Shown in pieces: positions 1-7,387 of a stretch of 64,000 nt of DNA. A program made the position numbers and the translations under genes. The notes under the pieces were generated by a model that worked only from the letters and a program-made list of their open reading frames with translations, was not told where the DNA came from and did not search any database. Every line of letters starts with the position of its first letter. Position 1 is the stretch's first letter. The stretch is from an uncultured Collinsella sp. (lineage in GTDB: Bacteria > Actinomycetota > Coriobacteriia > Coriobacteriales > Coriobacteriaceae). The stretch spans positions 1 through 64,000 of the forward strand of contig CABUDI010000004.1 in the NCBI GenBank assembly GCA_902490305.1, written 5' to 3'.

Positions 1-14
1 CCGTACATGTACGG
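1..14. repeat. 14-bp perfect palindrome
   Basis: The window opens with a self-complementary 14-mer built on CCGTACATGTACGG. It lies about 140 bp before secG and could be an operator or the remains of an upstream hairpin. Nothing else in the first 100 bases identifies it, and the upstream gene is outside the window. Confidence 0.4.
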
Positions 15-154
15 ATGAATGTGGGAGGTGTTCGGATGAAGTCGATAATCAAGGTTTCTGCCATTTCCACCCCGTCCTTGAGTGGCAGGTAGGGGAGAGC
101 GGGGGATTGTGGTATAGTACTAGAGTTTGAACTGTTCTATTAAGGAGCTTATCT

Positions 155-409
155 ATGGGTCCGTTCCAGATTCTTCTGTTTGTCGTTTGGGCTGTCTCTG
201 CCGTGGCGCTGACGATTCTCGTCCTGATGCATTCCGGTAAGGGCACCGGCGTTTCGGATATGATCGCTAGCTCGCTGTATAACTCCAGCTCTGCCACGGG
301 CGTCATGGAGCAGAACCTCGATCGCCTGACGGTAATTATGGCCGTTGTTTTTGCCGTGTGCGTCGTCCTGTGCATGTTCTTCTTCCCGCAGGGCATCGTC
401 GGCTACTAA
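155..409 (+). CDS. secG: SecG, preprotein translocase subunit
   Basis: This 84-residue protein has two hydrophobic segments (about residues 4-24 and 56-78) joined by a polar loop with the LMHSGKGTGVSD stretch typical of SecG. SecG is a small membrane partner of SecYE that helps the SecA-driven export channel work. The ATG follows an AAGGAG Shine-Dalgarno about 8 nt upstream. A -10-like TATAGT lies at 113-118 without a clear -35. A rho-independent terminator follows the gene, so it is probably monocistronic here. Size and topology match the family well. Confidence 0.93.
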   Translation: MGPFQILLFVVWAVSAVALTILVLMHSGKGTGVSDMIASSLYNSSSATGVMEQNLDRLTVIMAVVFAVCVVLCMFFFPQGIVGY

Positions 410-434
410 GCATCGGCGTATATACGTTTGCAAT

Positions 435-463
435 GGGTCTCGCAGGTGCGGGACCCTTTTTGT
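435..463 (+). terminator. secG terminator
   Basis: A 10-bp stem (GGGTCTCGCA pairing with TGCGGGACCC, one G-T pair) is followed directly by a T run. It lies 25 nt after the secG stop and is a textbook intrinsic terminator. Confidence 0.88.
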
Positions 464-702
464 TTACATATTTGTAACAGAGTCAAAATATCCCCACATA
501 CTTCGCCCAACTAAAGAAATTCTCGACCGTTAACCGGAATTAGCCCCAAATCGTGCATAAAATGCGCTACTGTATTGCGAAACGTTGGTCCGTTGTGCAT
601 AACCAGCCATAGCAGCGGGCGGCGTTTTGATGGTTCGGATCGGATTGTCTCGACATATGTCCGACTGAACATTTCTTTGTCCTATCTCATAAGGAGGATG
701 GC

Positions 703-2379
703 ATGGCTGATTCTATGTTCCACCAGCCCGTTATGGGTCGTCGCGCCTTTGTTGGCGGCACCCTCGCTGCGAGCTCCATGGCTTTTCTTGCCGCATGCGG
801 CAAGAAGGGCGGCGACGCTTCCGGTTCTGAGTCCGGTTCGACGCTGAACTTCTACATCAACAACCCGGTCTGCATCGACCCCTACAATGTCCAGGAGGAC
901 CAGGGCACTCAGGTCGAGTACCAGCTCTTTGACGCTCTGACCTCTTATGACGCCGAGAAGGGCGAGATCGTTCCGCTGGCTTGCGAGTCCTTCAAGGCCA
1001 ACGACGACGCCACCGAGTTTACCTTCAAGATCAAGAAGGCCAAGTTCCACAACGGTGACGACGTTACCTCCAAGTCCTTCAAGCTCGGTTGGGAGCGTCT
1101 GGTCAACACCAAGTCGGCCATCGCTACCGAGTACGGCCCTTCCGAGGTCTCCTATCACCTTTCCATGGTCGAGGGCTATGACGACCTGCTTGCCGGTAAC
1201 GCTACCGAGCTCAGCGGTGTTACTTGCCCCGACGATGAGACCCTCGTCGTCAAGCTGTCTTCCGCTTACGCCGACTTCCCCTTCGTCGCCTCTCACCCGG
1301 CTCTGGCCCCGGTTCCCGAGTGCGCCGAGTCCGATGTCAAGAGCTTCTACCTTGCACCGGTCGGTAACGGCCCGTTCATGATGGACGGCAAGTGGGAGGA
1401 TGGTCAGGAGATCAACCTCAAGAAGTTCGACGATTACTATGGCGACAAGGCCAAGATCGATGGCATCCACTTCCAGGTCATCAAGGACATGGAGACCGCT
1501 TACAAGGAGTTCCAGGCCGGTAACCTCGATGTCTGCGACGTTCCCGTTGCTCAGATCGACGCTGCCAAGAAGGATCGCGGCGTGTCCAAGGACGGCTACA
1601 CCATGGGTGACGGCGAGCGCATGCTGCTCGGCGCCGAGCCTTCCACCTACTACCTGACCTGCAACAACACGGCCGAGCCGTTCAACAACGCCGACCTGCG
1701 CAGGGGTATCTCCCTGGCCATCAACCGTGAGGCCATCTGCAAGACCATCTTCAAGGGTACCCGTACCCCTGCCGACGGCATTGTTCCTCCGGGCATCGAT
1801 GGCTACAAGGAGGGCGCATGGGAGTTCTGCGCCTACGACGTCGACAAGGCTAACGAGTACCTCGACAAGGTTGCTCCCGCTGGTGCTAACGGCGATCGTG
1901 GCATTAACGTGACTCTGTCCTACAACCAGGACGGTGGCCACAAGGAGATCATGGAGTCCATCATCGGCGACCTCGCCAAGGTTGGCGTTACCGCTGTCTC
2001 CGATACCCCCGAGTGGTCTGCCCTGCTCGAGCAGTATCAGAACTTTAACTATCAGTTCGGTCGTCTGGGTTGGATTGCTGACTACCCGATCATGGATAAC
2101 TTCCTGTATCCGCTGTTCCACTCCGACTCCCTCGGTGGCGACAACCGCTCTGGTTACAACAACCCCGAGTTCGACGCCAAGGTCGACGAGGCCCGTACCA
2201 CGGTTGACGACGAAGAGCGCGTCGCTAAGATGCAGGAGGCCGATGCAATGGTCGCTGCCGACTGCCCGGTCATCCCGGTGATGTTCTACACGCACACCAT
2301 CGCCGGCTCTGATCGCATCAAGCACCTCTATGTCGATCCGCAGAAGCACGCCGATCTGGGTACCGCTGAGCTCGCCTAA
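703..2379 (+). CDS. oppA: Oligopeptide ABC transporter substrate-binding lipoprotein
   Basis: This 558-residue family-5 extracellular solute-binding protein captures peptides outside the membrane and hands them to OppBC. The N-terminus has a twin-arginine GRRAF motif (residues 12-16) followed by a hydrophobic stretch and the lipobox LAAC with Cys32, so it is probably a lipid-anchored protein, possibly Tat-exported. The body contains family signatures such as the RRGISLAINRE and NNPEFD regions. ATG 703 follows an AAGGAGG site. It is the first gene of oppABCDF. A hairpin between oppA and oppB may raise its expression over the membrane genes. Peptide specificity cannot be read from the sequence. 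Confidence 0.93.
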   Translation: MADSMFHQPVMGRRAFVGGTLAASSMAFLAACGKKGGDASGSESGSTLNFYINNPVCIDPYNVQEDQGTQVEYQLFDALTSYDAEKGEIVPLACESFKANDDATEFTFKIKKAKFHNGDDVTSKSFKLGWERLVNTKSAIATEYGPSEVSYHLSMVEGYDDLLAGNATELSGVTCPDDETLVVKLSSAYADFPFVASHPALAPVPECAESDVKSFYLAPVGNGPFMMDGKWEDGQEINLKKFDDYYGDKAKIDGIHFQVIKDMETAYKEFQAGNLDVCDVPVAQIDAAKKDRGVSKDGYTMGDGERMLLGAEPSTYYLTCNNTAEPFNNADLRRGISLAINREAICKTIFKGTRTPADGIVPPGIDGYKEGAWEFCAYDVDKANEYLDKVAPAGANGDRGINVTLSYNQDGGHKEIMESIIGDLAKVGVTAVSDTPEWSALLEQYQNFNYQFGRLGWIADYPIMDNFLYPLFHSDSLGGDNRSGYNNPEFDAKVDEARTTVDDEERVAKMQEADAMVAADCPVIPVMFYTHTIAGSDRIKHLYVDPQKHADLGTAELA

Positions 2380-2476
2380 GAGTTTGCAGCTTCCGTGAGG
2401 GTCAAGTATTTACGTAGACCTCATGGGAAACATACAGTTCTCCCTAACCTGGGGTAAACTGGCTGATGGTAATTTT

Positions 2477-2504
2477 GGGATGCCGGTCTGGCGATCGGCA
2501 TCCC
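2477..2504 (+). terminator. oppA-oppB intercistronic hairpin
   Basis: A perfect 9-bp stem (GGGATGCCG / CGGCATCCC) sits between oppA and oppB and is not followed by a good T run. It probably acts as a leaky terminator or as a 3' stabilizer that gives excess binding protein, a common arrangement in ABC operons. Confidence 0.55.
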
Positions 2505-2535
2505 ATTTAGGTTAATCCCTAGATAGGGGAGTGGT

Positions 2536-3573
2536 ATGGGTAAGTACATCGTTAAACGTGTGCTTCAGTTCATCCCGGTGTTTTTGGGCGTTACGCTGAT
2601 TTTGTTCGCCCTCCAGAATATCGTGCCGGGAGATCCGATCAAGCTGATCGGTGGAGACAAGGCTCTGTCCCCCGAGGTGGAGCTTCAGCTTCGCGTCCGC
2701 TATCACCTGGTCCAGTCGGACGAGGACGGCAACGCGATCCTTGACGAGAACGGCGACCCCGTTCAAACGTCGCTCGTGGACCGTTACTTGTATTACATGA
2801 ACGGCCTGCTTCATGGCGATCTGGGCAATTCGTATCAGCGCAAGCTGCCGGTTACGGAAATCTTTGCCCAGAAGTATCCGTATACGGTCAAACTTGCCGC
2901 GTGCGCCATCGTGCTCGAGGCAATCATGGGTATCGGTGCGGGTATCATTTCGGCGGTAAAGCGTTATTCCTTCTGGGATATTTTGGTAACGCTCACCACG
3001 TCGATCCTCGTTGCCGTCCCGGCCTTCTGGCTCGGTATGTTGCTGCAACTGTTCTTTGGCGTCATTCTCAAGGACGCCACGGGCGGTGCATTCTCCATGC
3101 CGATCTCGGGTGCCGGCGGTGCCAGCTCTCAGTATCAGGATTGGATGCACTATGTGCTTCCGACCATTACGCTGGCTTCGGTTTCGACCGCTTATGCTGC
3201 CCGCATTATGCGCTCGCAGCTGCTTGACGTCATGAACCAGGATTACATTCGTACGGCAAAAGCCAAGGGTCTCTCCAATCGCGCGATCATCATCAAGCAT
3301 GCGCTTAAGAATGCACTCATCCCCGTCGTTACCTATATTGGTGTCGACTTTGGCGGCATGCTTTCGGGCGCCATCCTGACCGAGACGGTCTTCAACTGGC
3401 CCGGTATCGGCTATGAGGTCTATCGCGCCATTAGCATGCGTGACTGGCCCATCGTTATGGGCGGCGTTACGCTCATCGTCGTCGTCGTCATGGTGATCAA
3501 CCTGCTCGTCGACATTAGCTATGCATTCCTCGACCCGCGCATCCGCCTTGGCGGTCCGTCGGATAAGGCCTAA
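2536..3573 (+). CDS. oppB: Oligopeptide ABC transporter permease OppB
   Basis: This 345-residue inner-membrane permease has the N-terminal helix of OppB/DppB proteins (residues 8-30, ending in IVPGDP), then a longer-than-usual soluble insert (about 45-95), then five membrane segments. The cytoplasmic coupling loop DYIRTAKAKGL near residue 237 is the EAA motif that contacts the ATPases. It forms the channel with OppC. The start follows a GGGGAG site, and the gene precedes oppC by 14 nt. Confidence 0.93.
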   Translation: MGKYIVKRVLQFIPVFLGVTLILFALQNIVPGDPIKLIGGDKALSPEVELQLRVRYHLVQSDEDGNAILDENGDPVQTSLVDRYLYYMNGLLHGDLGNSYQRKLPVTEIFAQKYPYTVKLAACAIVLEAIMGIGAGIISAVKRYSFWDILVTLTTSILVAVPAFWLGMLLQLFFGVILKDATGGAFSMPISGAGGASSQYQDWMHYVLPTITLASVSTAYAARIMRSQLLDVMNQDYIRTAKAKGLSNRAIIIKHALKNALIPVVTYIGVDFGGMLSGAILTETVFNWPGIGYEVYRAISMRDWPIVMGGVTLIVVVVMVINLLVDISYAFLDPRIRLGGPSDKA

Positions 3574-3587
3574 GGGAGGTACGTCTC

Positions 3588-4523
3588 ATGCAGGAAACTG
3601 ATTCTCAGTCTCAGGAGCAGGCTACCGCCACCAAGGCCGCATCTGCTCCCGCCAAGTCCCGCACGCTGTGGGGCGACGCTTTTAAGCGTCTTCGTAAGAA
3701 CAAGCTCGCCGTTATCGGTGTCTGCTGGATCATCATCGTCGTTGTGGTTGCCCTGACCGCAGATCTGTGGGCTAAGCCCTGGCTCGGTTCGCCGACGGCT
3801 TCCGACTCAACCACCATGGCCCAGACGTCGCTGATGGCTCCGTGTGCAGAGCACCCGTTTGGCACCGACGCCCTTGGTCGTGACATTCTCGTCCGCGTTA
3901 TCTACGGTGCACGTGTTTCGCTTTCCGTCGGTATTATGGCTACTGCGATCTCCACGGTGATTGGTCTGGTCATGGGTGCCCTAGCCGGTTTCTACGGCGG
4001 CATCTGGGATACGATCATCATGCGCTGCGCGGATATCTTCCTGGCATTCCCGTACGTGCTTTTCGTTGTCGCCATGATCGCCGTTATCGGCCGTGGTCTT
4101 CAGAACGTCTTTTTTGCCATCGGCATTCTCGGCTGGCCTTCGATTGCGCGCGTCTTCCGCTCTGCAATCTTGACGGTCAAGGAAAACGATTATGTTGACG
4201 CTGCGCGCGCGATGGGTGCATCTGATGCTCGTATCGTCGTGCGTCACATCTTCCCGAACTCCGTCGCCTCCATCGTGGTCTACGCGACCATGAACATTGG
4301 TGGCGCCATTCTGACCGAGTCCGCTCTGTCCTTCCTCGGCATGGGCGTTATTCCGCCTACGCCTTCGTGGGGCTCCATGATTCAGGACGGTCAGCAGTAT
4401 CTTCTGACTGCCCCCTGGATGATGATCATGCCCGGTCTGGCAATTCTCTCGACGGTGCTCGCCTTCACCCTGCTGGGTGACGGTCTGCGCGACGCCCTCG
4501 ACGTCAAGATGAAGGACGCATAA
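3588..4523 (+). CDS. oppC: Oligopeptide ABC transporter permease OppC
   Basis: This 311-residue second permease of the peptide importer has a charged N-terminal tail, the OppC N-terminal segment with one helix (about 42-62), then the permease domain with the HPFGTDALGRD motif near residue 86 and the coupling loop DYVDAARAMGAS near 202. It pairs with OppB. It starts after GGGAGG and ends 2 nt before oppD, which suggests tight cotranslation. Confidence 0.93.
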   Translation: MQETDSQSQEQATATKAASAPAKSRTLWGDAFKRLRKNKLAVIGVCWIIIVVVVALTADLWAKPWLGSPTASDSTTMAQTSLMAPCAEHPFGTDALGRDILVRVIYGARVSLSVGIMATAISTVIGLVMGALAGFYGGIWDTIIMRCADIFLAFPYVLFVVAMIAVIGRGLQNVFFAIGILGWPSIARVFRSAILTVKENDYVDAARAMGASDARIVVRHIFPNSVASIVVYATMNIGGAILTESALSFLGMGVIPPTPSWGSMIQDGQQYLLTAPWMMIMPGLAILSTVLAFTLLGDGLRDALDVKMKDA

Positions 4524-4525
4524 GG

Positions 4526-5617
4526 ATGAAGAAGAACAAGAACTATGTGGACCTGAAGGACCAGCCGGTTCCCGAGGGCCAGCATCTGCTCGAGGTCGAT
4601 GACCTTAAGATGTATTTCCACACCGAGGATGGCGTTGTTCGCGCTGTCGACGGTGTCTCCTACACGCTCGATCGCGGCGAGACCCTGGGCGTCGTCGGTG
4701 AGTCCGGCTCCGGTAAGTCCGTGACCGCCATGACCATCATGGGTCTTATCTCGATGCCTCCGGGAAAGATCGAGGGCGGCGACGTTCACTATCGCGGTCG
4801 TTCTATCCTCGAGATGACCGAGGAAGAGATGCAGCACATTCGCGGTAACGACATCGCGATGATCTTCCAGGATCCTATGACCTCCTTGAACCCGGTCTAT
4901 AAGATCGGCAAGCAGGTGGGCGAGGGTCTTCGTCTGCACCGCGGCTACTCCAAGCAGGAGGCGCTCAAGCGTGCCACCGAGCTTTTGGACCTCGTTGGTA
5001 TTCCCGAGCCCGAGAAGCGCGTCAATGAGTATCCGCACCAGTTCTCTGGCGGTATGCGTCAGCGCGTCATGATTGCCATGGCTCTTGCCTGCGATCCCGA
5101 TATTTTGATTGCCGACGAGCCCACGACTGCCCTGGACGTTACCATTCAGGCTCAGATTATTGAGCTTATGCAGGAAATGCAGGAGAAGAACGGCAACGCC
5201 ATCATCATGATCACCCATGACCTGGGCGTTGTCGCTGATATGGCCGACAAGATCATGGTTATGTACGCCGGCCGTCCCGTCGAGTTCGGTACTGCTGAGG
5301 AAATCTTCTACGAGAGCCGCCACCCCTACACCTGGGGCCTTATCCGCTCCATCCCGGAGCAGGCCATCGATGAGAAGAAGCCGCTTACGCCGATTCACGG
5401 CAACCCGCCTTCGCTCATGAACCTGCCCGAGGGCTGCGTGTTCTCGCCTCGTTGCCCCTATGCGACGGATAAGTGCCGCAAGCAGCGCCCCGAGCGTTTT
5501 GTTACCGAGTCTGGTCACTATTCTGCGTGCCACTACGCTGGCGACCCCGAGTTCCTCAAGAACGCTCCTGTGACGTCCCGTACGCGCAAGGATTCCAAGA
5601 AGGGAGGCGAGGCGTAA
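4526..5617 (+). CDS. oppD: Oligopeptide ABC transporter ATPase OppD
   Basis: This 363-residue ATPase powers peptide uptake. Visible motifs are Walker A GESGSGKS, the signature FSGGMRQR, Walker B ILIADEPT and the switch His in MITHDLG. The C-terminal oligopeptide/dipeptide extension carries Cys residues (CVFSPRCP, DKCRKQ and a final CHYAG) that in this family often bind an iron-sulfur cluster. Its TAA stop overlaps the oppF start by one base. It forms the heterodimeric motor with OppF. Confidence 0.93.
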   Translation: MKKNKNYVDLKDQPVPEGQHLLEVDDLKMYFHTEDGVVRAVDGVSYTLDRGETLGVVGESGSGKSVTAMTIMGLISMPPGKIEGGDVHYRGRSILEMTEEEMQHIRGNDIAMIFQDPMTSLNPVYKIGKQVGEGLRLHRGYSKQEALKRATELLDLVGIPEPEKRVNEYPHQFSGGMRQRVMIAMALACDPDILIADEPTTALDVTIQAQIIELMQEMQEKNGNAIIMITHDLGVVADMADKIMVMYAGRPVEFGTAEEIFYESRHPYTWGLIRSIPEQAIDEKKPLTPIHGNPPSLMNLPEGCVFSPRCPYATDKCRKQRPERFVTESGHYSACHYAGDPEFLKNAPVTSRTRKDSKKGGEA

Positions 5618-6645
5618 TGGCAGATACCAACGAGCGTACTCCGCTGCTGAAGGTCGAGCACCTCTCTAAGGAGTTCCCCGCTGAGTCCGGCATGTTCGCC
5701 AAGCGCTTCTCCAAGCGTGTCGTCTCTGCTGTAAATGACATCTCTTTTGAGATTTATCCTGGCGAGACCTTCGGTCTGGTTGGCGAGTCTGGTTGCGGTA
5801 AGTCCACCACGGGCCGTACTATCATGCGCCTGACCAAGCCGACCGCCGGTAAGGTGTTCTTCCAGGGTAAAGATGTTGCCGAGATGAGCAAGCATGAGAT
5901 CAAGGACATGCGTCGCGAGATGCAGTTTATCTTCCAAGATCCTTATGCTTCGCTCAACCCTCGTATGACCATCGGTGAGATCGTCTCCGAGCCCATGACC
6001 ATTCACGGCGTGGGCACCAAGGAGGAGCGCATTGAGCGCGTCCGCGAGCTTCTCGACGTTGTCGGACTGAACCCCGAGCACATCAACCGTTATCCTCATG
6101 AGTTCTCCGGCGGTCAGCGTCAGCGTGTCGGCATCGCCCGCGCGTTCGCTTTGAAGCCCAAGCTGATCATCTGCGACGAGCCGGTTTCCGCTTTGGATGT
6201 GTCCATTCAGGCCCAGGTTCTGAACCTGCTAAAGGAACTCCAGGACAAGTTCGGTACCGCGTATCTGTTTATCGCTCACGACCTGTCCGTCGTGCAGCAC
6301 ATTTCCGATCGCGTTGCCGTTATGTATCTGGGTAAGATGGTTGAGGTTTCGGACTGGAAGACGCTCTATAGCGAGCCTCACCATCCGTACACGCAGTCGC
6401 TGCTGTCTGCCGTGCCGGTTCCCGATCCGGATATCCAGAAGACCCGTAAGCGCATCATCCTCGCCGGCGATCCGCCGTCACCGCTGGATCCGCCGACCGG
6501 CTGCCGTTTCCACACGCGCTGCCCGATCGCGCAGAGTATCTGCTCTGAGAAGCTTCCCGAGTTTAAGGAAGTCGCACCGGGTCACTGCTGCGCCTGCCAC
6601 TTCGCGGAGCCGTTCCCGATTAAGGAATCGCACATCGACTTGTAG
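5617..6645 (+). CDS. oppF: Oligopeptide ABC transporter ATPase OppF
   Basis: This 342-residue ATPase is the second motor subunit of the peptide importer. It shows Walker A GESGCGKST, the signature FSGGQRQR, Walker B LIICDEPVSALD and the C-terminal Cys-containing extension (CRFHTRCPIAQSIC, CCACHF). I place the start at the ATG overlapping the oppD stop (TAATG) after GGGAGG. An in-frame ATG 48 codons earlier lies inside oppD and would add a non-family N-terminus. It closes the operon, and a large inverted repeat follows. Confidence 0.93.
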   Translation: MADTNERTPLLKVEHLSKEFPAESGMFAKRFSKRVVSAVNDISFEIYPGETFGLVGESGCGKSTTGRTIMRLTKPTAGKVFFQGKDVAEMSKHEIKDMRREMQFIFQDPYASLNPRMTIGEIVSEPMTIHGVGTKEERIERVRELLDVVGLNPEHINRYPHEFSGGQRQRVGIARAFALKPKLIICDEPVSALDVSIQAQVLNLLKELQDKFGTAYLFIAHDLSVVQHISDRVAVMYLGKMVEVSDWKTLYSEPHHPYTQSLLSAVPVPDPDIQKTRKRIILAGDPPSPLDPPTGCRFHTRCPIAQSICSEKLPEFKEVAPGHCCACHFAEPFPIKESHIDL

Positions 6646-6661
6646 CCGGTTGTTATCGTCC

Positions 6662-6788
6662 GGGCCCGCCCTGAAGTTACTTTTCAGAACGTCCTCGGAC
6701 ATGCAAGAAACGCCCGCTGCGCACTTCGTGCGGCGGGGGTTTCTTGCGTCCTGCGGAGTGTTCTGAAAAGTAACTTCAGGGCGGGCCC
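6662..6788. repeat. Nested long inverted repeat, copy 1
   Basis: Arms of 29 nt (6662-6690 and 6760-6788) are perfectly complementary. A second inner stem (about 6703-6717 with 6731-6745, one mismatch) and a TGCGCACTTCGTGC core hairpin sit inside. The inner words GTCCTCGG-CATG, TGCGCACTTCGTGC and CTGCGGA-TG recur in copy 2, while the arms do not. It lies just after oppF and could act as its terminator. Confidence 0.85.
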
Positions 6789-6969
6789 TGGGGTAACTCG
6801 GCAGGGAGAGTGCGATTCCTCGATCGCTCACTTAATCAAATGGAAAAGTTAGTGAGGCCGGAGCTTTGGCTCCGGCCTCCTCATATAAGGGCTCGGCAAA
6901 GCCGAGCCACCAAATTTGCATTAGCCCCCAGAACATGTTTGAGAACTGTGTCTGAAGTACGTATTTGCA

Positions 6970-7094
6970 GGCCCCGAATCGGTGTTGCCTCCCGCCGCAT
7001 TCCGCAGGGGGAGCGATATTTTGTAGCACGAAGTGCGCAGCAAAAAATCGCTCATGCCCGAGGACGCGCCGGGAGGCAACACCGATTCGGGGCC
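6970..7094. repeat. Nested long inverted repeat, copy 2
   Basis: Perfect 25-nt arms (6970-6994 and 7070-7094) enclose an inner stem of about 13 bp (GAGCGAT-TTTTG type) and the same core words as copy 1, read on the opposite strand. Total length is near that of copy 1. The arm sequence is unrelated to copy 1. Confidence 0.85.
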
Positions 7095-7132
7095 GGACAC
7101 ACGGATTTACCTGCGCATTTACAAATTCGTAA

Positions 7133-7181
7133 ACTTTTTTGAAAAAAGTGCTTGCACAGTTCTCGAATCATAGGTTATTAT
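7133..7181 (+). promoter_or_regulatory. tRNA-Leu promoter with palindromic A/T upstream element
   Basis: A palindrome ACTTTTTTGAAAAAAGT (7133-7149) lies just upstream of -35 TTGCAC (7152-7157), an 18-nt spacer and -10 TATTAT (7176-7181). The same arrangement precedes two other tRNA units in this window, so it looks like a shared UP-like or factor-binding element. Confidence 0.7.
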
Positions 7182-7238
7182 CTTCCTCGTTGAACGCGCG
7201 GGTCCAACAAAACGAACCGTGAATCAACAACATAGCAT

Positions 7239-7328
7239 GTCGGAGTGGCGGAATTGGCAGACGCGCTAGCTTGAGGTGCTAGTGACCGCTTTTTGGTCAT
7301 GCGGGTTCAAGTCCCGCCTCCGACACCA
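7239..7328 (+). tRNA. tRNA-Leu (GAG)
   Basis: The 90-nt gene has a long variable arm (class II), acceptor pairing GTCGGAG with CTCCGAC, encoded CCA, and an anticodon loop TTGAGGT giving anticodon GAG, which reads CUU/CUC leucine codons. A terminator follows within 15 nt. Confidence 0.95.
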
Positions 7329-7340
7329 TCGCATTTGAGA

Positions 7341-7361
7341 AGCCTCTTCGGAGGCTTTTTT
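7341..7361 (+). terminator. tRNA-Leu terminator
   Basis: A compact 7-bp hairpin (AGCCTCT-TCG-GAGGCT) is followed by six T residues directly after the tRNA. Confidence 0.88.
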
Positions 7362-7387
7362 GTTACCGATAGACGGTGGGGTCCACG

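Larger units (their letters stand above)
6646..7238. other. Gene-free, hairpin-dense spacer between oppF and tRNA-Leu
   Basis: About 590 bp hold no credible gene. They contain two long nested inverted repeats (listed separately) and two perfect short hairpins: 6854-6879 (11-bp stem GAGGCCGGAGC, TTTG loop) and 6890-6908 (8-bp stem GGCTCGGC). The tRNA-Leu promoter closes the stretch. Apart from these structures I see nothing coding. Confidence 0.7.

Noticed and set aside
682..2349. A 555-codon minus-strand frame opposite oppA
   Set aside because: Same antisense artefact; oppA is unambiguous and the frame has no recognisable domain.
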